A stretch of DNA of 64,000 nt. Source: UBA10329 sp964500205. GTDB lineage: Bacteria; Bacteroidota; Bacteroidia; UBA10329. The translations under genes and the position numbers were made by a program. Where the stretch lies: contig CAZCNS010000007.1 of NCBI GenBank assembly GCA_964500205.1, forward strand, positions 186,001-250,000, read 5' to 3'. Positions 42,513 to 49,740 of this stretch are shown piece after piece. Every line of letters begins with the position of its first letter. The first letter of the stretch is position 1. The notes under the pieces are model-generated. The model was not told the DNA's origin. It made no database searches and saw only the letters and a program-made list of their open reading frames with translations.

Positions 42513-44375
42513 ATGAACAGATTCTACCGTTTCGCTGGAGGTCTTCTCTTGATCTCTACAACTGCTATCGCGCAGACTCAAACCAAGACACAGATGCCAT
42601 TGATGCAGCGTGTCAAGCCGACCACGGATGCCGTGGCACACAACTTCATCGGCAGCAGGGACGGTGTGGAACCAATCTGGTCTGACGATTTCTCAGACCC
42701 CACCACTTGGGAGCTTTCCACTTGGCAAGGAGCACCACAACTCAATTGGCAAATCGGAGTGGGGTTGGAGAACACAGGAGGCTTCCCAACTGCTCCTGTG
42801 CAAAGTACAACCGCTGACAACGGATATGCCATGCTCGATTCTGATGGTTTTGCCAATCAGAGCCTCGTAGAAAAAAGCATGATGACCACTGTGAACCCGA
42901 TCGACCTGAGCAACGTTGACCGTGTGGTTCTTCAATTCGAGAGCTTTTATCGCAAATGGACTTACGAGGAGTGCTACATCGTGGTGAGCACCACCAACGA
43001 TGATTGGCCGGATTTGACCCCCGACACAGACATCAGCAGCCTTCCCAATGTGTTCTATGCGTGGCCGGGAATGGAGGTTCAGGCTGTGATCAACAACCCA
43101 ACCCTTGTGCGTATTAACATCAGTGAGGTGGCTGGAGGGCAGGAGCAGGTATGGATCCGTTTCCATTGGACCGGCACCTATGGCTACTCATGGTTCGTGG
43201 ACGATGTGGCCATCATAGAGCAGCCAGAGAACGATGTGGTGATGAACTACTCCTTTTTGTCTCACACAGGGACGGGCGAGGAATATGGCCGCATTCCACA
43301 AAACCAGTTGAATGACTTCATGCAGGTAGGTGGAGAGTTTTACAATTTCGGATTTGGAGATCAAACTGATGTTGAGATGGTTCTCGAGCTGTTTGATGAG
43401 AACGATGTGCTGGTGTTCGATGCGGTATTCTCTGAGTCTCTGATGGCGACCACTGATACCGTGATGGCTGAGGAGTTTGTGGAGATTCCTACCTTGGAGT
43501 CAGGTCTTTACCGCAGTGTTGCCACCGTTGCCTCTAACGAGGAGTCCTCAGATGGGGTTTTCTTCGGCAACAATTCCTTCCTCCGCAATTTTGAGGTGAG
43601 TGAGCGCTACTACTCTGTCGATGGTCTTGGTATTCATCCCGAAGAGAATCAGGCAATCGGTTCGATAGGCAGCAACAGCTTCGAGGACGCACCGGACGGA
43701 CTGATGGTGATGGCCTATTATGAAGTAGTGCAAGACTTGGATGTGTACGGCATTGAGTTTCTTACCACCGCTACGTCCACAGAGCTTGGTTGTGCGGTGA
43801 TAGCCTCTCTTCATGATTCCACGGACATCCGTAATCAGACGGTTACCAATGCCATTTATCAGGGAGATATCTACGACCTCACAGAGGCAGATATTGCCAA
43901 TGGCTTTACCCGGATTCTTTTCCCAGAGGTTCAGACGCTTGCTGCGGGCGGTTACTACGCTGCTTTGGAGCTGTTCAGCGGAAGCGGTGAAGCACATATC
44001 CGCGTGCTCAACGACCTGACAGTACCGCAGCCCGCCCTTGCGAGCATGATCTACATCCCGGATGATCAGGTTTACACCAATGGCAATGCCATAGCTGTGC
44101 GCCTCATCACCGATCAGACGCTCTCAATAGCAGACCGCGGGATGTTGAGCGGTGTGAATGTTTTTCCGAACCCGACAAACGGTGTGTTGAACATCTCTCT
44201 GCCTACCGCAGAGCCTCACAGTGTTGAGGTGTTTGACCTAATGGGCCGCAATGCCAGCACGTCTGTGGTCAACGGCAACGGAATCATAGACATGACAGGA
44301 ATGGTGCCCGGTGTTTACATGGTGCGCGTGAGCAACGGTGAGGCATTCATTGTGCAGCGCGTGGTTGTGCAGTAA
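42513..44375 (+). CDS. Secreted protein with T9SS C-terminal sorting domain
   Basis: 620 residues from ATG 42513, which precedes signal peptide MNRFYRFAGGLLLISTTAIA. A MAM/jelly-roll-like region near 60-240 has DDFSDPTTWELSTWQGAP, YAMLDSDGFANQSLVEKSMM, VDRVVLQFESFYRKW and YGYSWFVDDVAII. An adhesion-like or CARDB-type middle follows. The type A T9SS domain ends the protein (VFPNPTNGVLNISLP, VEVFDLMGRNAS, PGVYMVRVSNGEA). Substrate unknown. It is followed by a terminator. Confidence 0.88.
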   Translation: MNRFYRFAGGLLLISTTAIAQTQTKTQMPLMQRVKPTTDAVAHNFIGSRDGVEPIWSDDFSDPTTWELSTWQGAPQLNWQIGVGLENTGGFPTAPVQSTTADNGYAMLDSDGFANQSLVEKSMMTTVNPIDLSNVDRVVLQFESFYRKWTYEECYIVVSTTNDDWPDLTPDTDISSLPNVFYAWPGMEVQAVINNPTLVRINISEVAGGQEQVWIRFHWTGTYGYSWFVDDVAIIEQPENDVVMNYSFLSHTGTGEEYGRIPQNQLNDFMQVGGEFYNFGFGDQTDVEMVLELFDENDVLVFDAVFSESLMATTDTVMAEEFVEIPTLESGLYRSVATVASNEESSDGVFFGNNSFLRNFEVSERYYSVDGLGIHPEENQAIGSIGSNSFEDAPDGLMVMAYYEVVQDLDVYGIEFLTTATSTELGCAVIASLHDSTDIRNQTVTNAIYQGDIYDLTEADIANGFTRILFPEVQTLAAGGYYAALELFSGSGEAHIRVLNDLTVPQPALASMIYIPDDQVYTNGNAIAVRLITDQTLSIADRGMLSGVNVFPNPTNGVLNISLPTAEPHSVEVFDLMGRNASTSVVNGNGIIDMTGMVPGVYMVRVSNGEAFIVQRVVVQ

Positions 44376-44397
44376 TACCTTTCAGGTCTTTTGAAAG

Positions 44398-44432
44398 TCC
44401 CTGTGGCGTGTTTGGCGTCACGGGGATTTTTT
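44398..44432 (+). terminator. Rho-independent terminator after the secreted protein gene
   Basis: TCCCTGTGGCG pairs with CGTCACGGGGA (two G-U type pairs) around a 7-base loop and is followed by TTTTTT. Confidence 0.8.
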
Positions 44433-44436
44433 GTCT

Positions 44437-45354
44437 TCACGAGAAGTTCTCGTACCAACTGAAATGCTTCTGCATGAGCTGCTCGCGATGGCTTTTGAGA
44501 AAGTCGATGTAGCCTGCCATCACTGGGGTCAGAGATTTTCCCCTAAGCCAAATGACGTTCCATTCTGAGGAGAGCGGCAGCCCTTGCACAGGGGTGATGT
44601 GCAGCCGTCCTTGGCGCAACTCAGGTCCTATTCCGATAAGTGGCATGACCGAGAATCCAAGCCCGGCCATCACGGCTTGTTTCACCGCTTCGTTGGTGGT
44701 AAGTTCCATTCTCCGCGACAGCCTCACATTGTTCTCCTTCATGAATCGTTCAGTCACATAGCGCGTACCCGAACCTTGCTCTCGGAGTATCATCGACAGC
44801 TCGTTCATTTCCTCAGGTAGCAGTTCGCGCTCAGGCTGTTCCCTCCCTACCAGATACAGACTGTTGCGAATCAACGGAATCTGCTCCACATTGAGTTTTT
44901 CCGGCATGACCGATACCAGCGCGAAATCCACAGAGTTCTCCTCCAAATGCTCTACCACCTTCGATTTGTTGGTTACATCAAGATGGAGCTTCACGCCTTT
45001 GTTGGCCTCAAGGAAATCTGTCAAAAAGTAGGGCATCACATACTTGCCTGTAGAAACCGATGAGATGCGCAGGTGTCCGCTCAACTGACCACGTAATGCC
45101 TGCAGACGGTCATTCACGGCATCCACCTCGGAGATGATCCGTTCTGACGAGCGGGCCAGTTCCCGTCCGAACTCTGTAATGTAAACCCTGCGGCCGACCA
45201 GCTCTGTAAGCGGTACATCAAACTGTTCTTGCAGGTTCTTGAGCTGAATGCTCACTGCCGGCTGCGTAAGGTGCATGAGTTCGGCAGCCTTGGTGATGCT
45301 CCCTGTATGAGCTATCGCAAGGAATATGCGCAGTTGATGGAGGGTATAGTTCAT
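44437..45354 (-). CDS. LysR-family regulator next to an SbtA-like transporter
   Basis: A 305-residue regulator. The N-terminal winged helix TLHQLRIFLAIAHTGSITKA, AELMHLTQPAVSIQLKNLQ is typical. The effector domain (about 90-295) has LRISSVSTGKYVMPYFLTDF, similar to CbbR/CmpR-type regulators. Divergence from an SbtA-like bicarbonate transporter suggests control of that gene by an inorganic-carbon-linked metabolite; the ligand is not known. Confidence 0.88.
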   Translation of the reverse strand: MNYTLHQLRIFLAIAHTGSITKAAELMHLTQPAVSIQLKNLQEQFDVPLTELVGRRVYITEFGRELARSSERIISEVDAVNDRLQALRGQLSGHLRISSVSTGKYVMPYFLTDFLEANKGVKLHLDVTNKSKVVEHLEENSVDFALVSVMPEKLNVEQIPLIRNSLYLVGREQPERELLPEEMNELSMILREQGSGTRYVTERFMKENNVRLSRRMELTTNEAVKQAVMAGLGFSVMPLIGIGPELRQGRLHITPVQGLPLSSEWNVIWLRGKSLTPVMAGYIDFLKSHREQLMQKHFSWYENFS

Positions 45355-45436
45355 AATGATTGATTATGATGATGCGCATAAATATAAATGTAATTATATG
45401 TTTTGAAGTGGGCAGTTTTGCGGGCCTCGGGAGAAT
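45355..45436. promoter_or_regulatory. Divergent LysR/SbtA intergenic region
   Basis: 82 bases, AT-rich in the middle (ATAAATATAAATGTAATTAT), with ATA...TAT inverted elements of the kind LysR proteins bind (T-N11-A). CAGTTTTGC at 45413-45421 is a possible -7 element for the transporter. No finer assignment is possible by eye. Confidence 0.4.
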
Positions 45437-46423
45437 GTGACCGAGCAAGTCAACTGGGCATCAATCATGGACCTGATCATCGAGAATCTTCGCAATCCCG
45501 CGTTGCTGTTTTATCTTCTCGGATTGCTTGCTGTAAGGGTGAAGAGTGACCTTGCCGTTCCGGTCAACTCCTCAAAATTCATCTCGCTCTATCTCCTTTT
45601 TGCCATTGGTTTCAAAGGTGGTCAGGAGTTGGCGCACAGTGAGCCTGGCGCTCATGTGCCGATGGCGATCGCACTGGGCATGTCATGGGCGGCACTGGTG
45701 CCATTGGTGGCCTTTCATCTGCTGAGGCAGCGAATGAGCATTGAGAATTCTGGCGCGGTAGCTGCGGCTTATGGCTCCGTAAGCGCGGTGACATTCATTA
45801 CTGCCGTTTCGTTTCTCGGCTTGCGTCATATGGAGTTCGGGGGGCACATGGTGGCGGTCATGGCCATGATGGAGGCCCCGGCCATTATTGTCGGTATGCT
45901 GCTGATACGGCTTTACAGCGAAAACTCAGAGAGTAGCCGGTCGTTATCAGAGGTGGTGCGTCATGCACTGACCAACGGCAGTGTGTTCTTGATCTTGGGG
46001 AGTGTAGTCATCGGTATGATCGCGAGTGATGAGCAGGCGCAGGGTATCAAGCCGTTCACTACCGACATTTTCAGCGGTTTCCTTTCCATTTTCCTACTTG
46101 ATATGGGCATCGAGAGCGGCAAGAACCTGAAAGGTATGATGCATGGTGGTCGGTTGCCGCTTGTATTTGCAGTGGTGATGCCTGCTGTGAGCGGTGTTTT
46201 CATGGCGATGGTAAGCGGATTGTTTATAGATACAGCTGGCGACAGGTTCCTTCTGGCTGTTTTGGCCGCCAGTGCATCCTATATCGCGGTGCCGGCCGCC
46301 ATGCGTATGGCAGCACCCAAGGCCGACCCCGGTCTTTATGTGCCCATGGCGCTGGGTATCACCTTCCCGTTCAACATCACGTTGGGGATGCCGCTGTACA
46401 TGTGGGTCGTTCAAATGTTCTGA
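45437..46423 (+). CDS. SbtA-like sodium-dependent bicarbonate transporter
   Basis: A 328-residue membrane protein with about ten hydrophobic segments in two inverted halves. FISLYLLFAIGFKGGQELA and the second-half FSGFLSIFLLDMGIESGKNL are the paired unwound segments of the SbtA family, and GSVSAVTFITAVSFL and ASASYIAVPAAMRMA fit the Ser-containing bicarbonate and sodium sites. The start is GTG 45437 after GGGAG; ATG 45467 would give the more usual MDLIIENLRNP beginning. A SbtB (PII-like) partner is not adjacent; a LysR regulator is. In heterotrophs such transporters may feed anaplerotic carboxylases. Confidence 0.85.
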   Translation: MTEQVNWASIMDLIIENLRNPALLFYLLGLLAVRVKSDLAVPVNSSKFISLYLLFAIGFKGGQELAHSEPGAHVPMAIALGMSWAALVPLVAFHLLRQRMSIENSGAVAAAYGSVSAVTFITAVSFLGLRHMEFGGHMVAVMAMMEAPAIIVGMLLIRLYSENSESSRSLSEVVRHALTNGSVFLILGSVVIGMIASDEQAQGIKPFTTDIFSGFLSIFLLDMGIESGKNLKGMMHGGRLPLVFAVVMPAVSGVFMAMVSGLFIDTAGDRFLLAVLAASASYIAVPAAMRMAAPKADPGLYVPMALGITFPFNITLGMPLYMWVVQMF

Positions 46424-46482
46424 TTGGACCACCCTCGCAGAGATCCATGGACGCTTTTGAAGGGGAGGGTTGATTGCAAAGG

Positions 46483-46511
46483 TTGTGAATCGGAAACATG
46501 ATTTATATTTG
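46483..46511 (+). promoter_or_regulatory. Promoter of the toxin-antitoxin pair
   Basis: TTG at 46483-46485, an 18-base spacer and TATATTTG at 46504-46511 match the Bacteroidota consensus well. The antitoxin start is 24 bases further on. Confidence 0.65.
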
Positions 46512-46534
46512 TGGTTGGGAAATATGAATAAGAC

Positions 46535-46780
46535 ATGATGACCTTCACAAGCACTCTTCCAGACGACCTGCTCACACAGCTGGCACTTAAGGCCAAAGAG
46601 CTGAAAATGCCCAAGAACAGGCTCATCGAGAAAGCACTTCGCATCTACCTGGATCAGCTCAACAGAGCAGACTATGCGCGGTCGTTCCGCGAGGCGGCCG
46701 CAGATCTCGACACCATGATGCTGGCCGAAGAAGGCATGGCCGAATACATGGCTCAACTTCCGGACGATGCGGCAAGGTGA
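46535..46780 (+). CDS. Ribbon-helix-helix antitoxin
   Basis: An 81-residue protein beginning TFTSTLPDDLLTQLALKAKE, the beta-strand and first helix of an RHH DNA-binding domain, then MPKNRLIEKALRIYLDQL. The C-terminal acidic tail (AADLDTMMLAEEGMAEYMAQ) would wrap the toxin. It overlaps the MazF-like gene by 14 bases. Antitoxins of this type bind their own promoter and neutralise the toxin. Confidence 0.85.
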   Translation: MMTFTSTLPDDLLTQLALKAKELKMPKNRLIEKALRIYLDQLNRADYARSFREAAADLDTMMLAEEGMAEYMAQLPDDAAR

Positions 46781-47099
46781 GATATGGAGGGCCAAACTCA
46801 ACCCCACCAGGGGAAGTGAACAGGCGGGTTTCCGGCCTGTAGTGATTGTAAGCGGCAATCTGATGAATCAGTATCTGAATGTGGTCATCGTGATGCCGCT
46901 CAGTACCAAGATCAAGAATTGGAAGGGCGATGTGGTACTCCATCCGACCGGGACGAATGGTCTCGCAGCCAAGTCTGAAGTGCTGACCATGCACATCCGT
47001 TTGGTGGCGAAGGACAGGCTGGTGGAGAAGATCGGACGGATCAATGACTTGGAACTGGAAGCGTTGAAGACCGGACTGAGCGACATCATGCGGTATTGA
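46767..47099 (+). CDS. MazF/PemK-family endoribonuclease toxin
   Basis: A 110-residue protein with the MazF pattern: RQGEIWRAKLNPTRGSEQAG, FRPVVIVSGN, VVIVMPLSTKIKN, and an end with RLVEKIGRINDLELEALKTG. The conserved Arg in RGSEQ and the Thr of LSTK are the usual catalytic residues. Members cut single-stranded RNA at short sequence motifs. The start lies inside the antitoxin gene, so translation is coupled. The unit faces ligA and looks like a small chromosomal module. Confidence 0.9.
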   Translation: MRQGEIWRAKLNPTRGSEQAGFRPVVIVSGNLMNQYLNVVIVMPLSTKIKNWKGDVVLHPTGTNGLAAKSEVLTMHIRLVAKDRLVEKIGRINDLELEALKTGLSDIMRY

Positions 47100-47134
47100 A
47101 CCCGTTCACGGATATACCTCTGCCAACCCGTGAC

Positions 47135-49144
47135 TCAACCCTCCCCCACCATCCCCCTGAAATCATCCTCAGAGATGATCGGCACGCCCAGCTTCTCGGC
47201 CTTCTTGCGCTTTTCGGGGCCCATGTCGGTTCCGGCCAGCACGTAGTCGGTCTTGGCGGAGATGGAACTGACGATGCGCCCCCCGAAGTGCTCCACGGCC
47301 TCCTTGATGCCATCGCGGGTGTAGTGCTCGAACTTGCCCGAGACCACGAACGCCTTGCCGCCCAGCACGTCCACACCCGGGTCCTGCTTCTCGGCCAGCC
47401 TGAATTGCAGCCCGCAGGAGCGCAGCCTTCCGACCGTCTCACGGTTTCTTTCATCGGCAAAAAAGCTGACCACGCTCTCCGCGATGCGGGTACCTATTTC
47501 TTCCACATCCTCCAGCTCCTCCTGCGTGGCGGCCATCAGCGCGTCAATGTCCTTGAACTGGCGGGCGAGCTTCTTCGCCACCGTCTCGCCCACATAGCGG
47601 ATGCCGAGGCCGAACAGCACCCGTGGGAACGGGATTTGTTTCGACTTCTCGATGCCTGAGAGCAGGTTGTCCACACTCTTCTCGGCCATGCGTTCGAGGG
47701 GCAGCAACTGTTCGCGGGTGAGGGTGAAGAGGTCGGCCACGCCATGCACCAGCCCCGCGCTGTAGAGCTGGTCGATGGTCTCCGGGCCCATGCCGTCAAT
47801 GTCCAGCGCCTTGCGGCTGATGAAGTGCTCCATGCGGCCCTTGATCTGCGGGGGGCAGCCCAGCTCGTTGGGGCAGTAGTGCTGCGCCTCGCCCTCCCTG
47901 CGGATGAGTTCCGTGCTGCACTCCGGGCAGTGGGTGATGAACTCCACAGGGTCAAAACCGAAGGAACCCTGCGTGCGTTCCACGCCCACGATCTTGGGGA
48001 TGATCTCGCCCCCCTTCTCCACCTGCACCATGTCACCGATGCAGAGGCCCAGCTTGGCGATCTGGTCGGCATTGTGCAGGGATGCGCGCTTGACGGTGGT
48101 GCCGCCCAGTTTCACGGGTTCGAGGTTGGCCACGGGCGTGATGGCCCCTGTGCGCCCCACCTGGTAGGTGATCTCGTTGAGCCGCGTCACGGCCTGCTCG
48201 GTCTCGAACTTGTAGGCGATGGCCCAGCGGGGTGACTTGGCGGTGAAGCCGAGCTGTTTCTGGTCGCTTAGGCTGTTCACCTTGATGACTACGCCATCGG
48301 TGTCGAAGGGCAGCTTGTGCCGCTCCTTGTCCCATTGCCTGATGAAGGCGAAAACGTCCTCCAACGTGGGGCAGATCCTGGATGCGTCCGACACCTTGAA
48401 ACCCCATTCGCGGAGCTTGGACAGGTCTCCGAAATGTGTGCCTGTTAGTTCGCCATCGAACATTACGGAATAGAGGTAGCAGTCGAGGTTGCGCGAGGCC
48501 ACCACCGCGCTGTCCTGCAGTTTGAGCGTGCCAGAGGCCGTGTTGCGCGGGTTGGCATAGAGCTGTTCGCCTATCTCCTCGCGCTCTGAATTGATGCGGT
48601 CGAACTCCTTGCGTGGCAGCAGCACTTCGCCCCGCACCTCAAAATCAGCAGGGAAACCCGCGCCCCGCAACCGCAGCGGCAGGCTGCCGATGGTGCGGAT
48701 GTTGGCCGTCACCTCATCGCCCTGCACCCCGTCGCCGCGCGTTACGGCCTGGGTCAGCGAGCCGTTCTCATAGCGGATGCCGATGGCGACCCCGTCATAC
48801 TTCAGCTCACAGACATACTCCACCCCGCGCCCCAGTGCCCGCTGTATGCGCGCATCGAACTCGCGCATCTCGTCCACGCTGTAGCTGTTGCCCAGCGAGA
48901 GCATCGGGTAGCGGTGGATAACGGTCGGGAATTCCTTCGTGACCGTTCCGCCCACGCGCTGGCTGGGCGAGTCGGAGCGAAGGAACTGCGGGAACTCGGC
49001 CTCCAGCCGTTGCAGCTCCTCCAACATGCGGTCGAACTCGCGGTCGCTGACGTTGGGCTGCGCGAGGACGTAGTAGCGGTGGTTGTGCTCGTCCAGCTCG
49101 GCACTGAGGTGGGCGATGCGGGATTGGGCCTCTGAGTCTTTCAT
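47135..49144 (-). CDS. ligA: NAD+-dependent DNA ligase LigA
   Basis: A 669-residue replicative ligase. The Ia domain (HNHRYYVLAQPNVSDREFDR) binds NAD+. The adenylation motif CELKYDG has Lys115, the same number as in E. coli. A four-Cys zinc finger (CPECS and CPNELGCP) precedes helix-hairpin-helix repeats (DIDALMAATQEELEDVEEIG). A C-terminal BRCT domain ends the protein (GKAFVVSGKFEHYTRDGIKE and TDYVLAGTDMGPEKRKKAEK). All domains are present and of usual length. Confidence 0.97.
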   Translation of the reverse strand: MKDSEAQSRIAHLSAELDEHNHRYYVLAQPNVSDREFDRMLEELQRLEAEFPQFLRSDSPSQRVGGTVTKEFPTVIHRYPMLSLGNSYSVDEMREFDARIQRALGRGVEYVCELKYDGVAIGIRYENGSLTQAVTRGDGVQGDEVTANIRTIGSLPLRLRGAGFPADFEVRGEVLLPRKEFDRINSEREEIGEQLYANPRNTASGTLKLQDSAVVASRNLDCYLYSVMFDGELTGTHFGDLSKLREWGFKVSDASRICPTLEDVFAFIRQWDKERHKLPFDTDGVVIKVNSLSDQKQLGFTAKSPRWAIAYKFETEQAVTRLNEITYQVGRTGAITPVANLEPVKLGGTTVKRASLHNADQIAKLGLCIGDMVQVEKGGEIIPKIVGVERTQGSFGFDPVEFITHCPECSTELIRREGEAQHYCPNELGCPPQIKGRMEHFISRKALDIDGMGPETIDQLYSAGLVHGVADLFTLTREQLLPLERMAEKSVDNLLSGIEKSKQIPFPRVLFGLGIRYVGETVAKKLARQFKDIDALMAATQEELEDVEEIGTRIAESVVSFFADERNRETVGRLRSCGLQFRLAEKQDPGVDVLGGKAFVVSGKFEHYTRDGIKEAVEHFGGRIVSSISAKTDYVLAGTDMGPEKRKKAEKLGVPIISEDDFRGMVGEG

Positions 49145-49146
49145 TC

Positions 49147-49253
49147 AATTAAAAATGAAGAATTAAGAATTAAAAATGCTGTCCCTCGACTACACTCAGG
49201 GTGACAATTAGGAGGAACGGCTTGTAGCTAAAGGCTTGCGGCTTGCAGCTATC
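49147..49253. repeat. Repeat modules between ligA and the RidA-family gene
   Basis: Five heptamers of the AATTAAG type lie at 49147-49181. A CCCTCGACTACACTCAGGG element, a word found scattered in many Bacteroidota genomes, is at 49184-49202. Five heptamers of the GGCTTGC/AGCTNNN type occupy 49219-49253 and include the stop codon of the RidA-family gene (49249-49251). Confidence 0.8.
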
Positions 49254-49629
49254 CTAAAAAAGCTACCATACTGATCTCCACGTTCACGCCCTTGGGCAGC
49301 CCCGCCACCTGCACGGCCTCGCGGGCGGGCGGGGCAGCGGTAAAATAGGAGGCATAGACCTCGTTCACGGTGGCATAATGCGCCATGTCGCTCATGTAGA
49401 TGGTGGTCTTCGCCACGTGGGCGAAGTCTGCACCTCCGGCCAGTAGCACGGCCTTCAGGTTCTGCATCACGCGGTGGGTCTCGGTGGCGATGTCGGCCAT
49501 GTCGAGCTGGCCCGTGGCTGGGTCGAGGGCGATCTGGCCGCTGGTGTAGATGAATCCGCCCGCTGCAATGGCCTGACTGTACGGGCCGATGGCGGCAGGG
49601 GCGTGAGGGGTGTCGATGCGTTGTGCCAT
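49249..49629 (-). CDS. RidA-family enamine/imine deaminase
   Basis: A 126-residue YjgF/YER057c/UK114 protein. GPYSQAIAAGGFIYTSGQI, NLKAVLLAGGADFAHVAKTT, Arg103 in PPAREAVQVAGLPKG and Glu118 (VEISMVAFLG) are the substrate carboxylate and water-positioning residues of RidA. Members hydrolyse reactive enamines formed by PLP enzymes. The last codons and the stop lie in a GGCTTGC repeat, which may have shaped the C-terminus. Confidence 0.92.
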   Translation of the reverse strand: MAQRIDTPHAPAAIGPYSQAIAAGGFIYTSGQIALDPATGQLDMADIATETHRVMQNLKAVLLAGGADFAHVAKTTIYMSDMAHYATVNEVYASYFTAAPPAREAVQVAGLPKGVNVEISMVAFLG

Positions 49630-49740
49630 GGTTTTTTCTTAAGGCCCGAAAATTAAGCCTCCGTGAATGGTGCTTTTGAATGCTGACTGTCAAATGTCCC
49701 TTGCTGGCTTTGCCTACATTAGCCGCTCATTTTCTGAACG

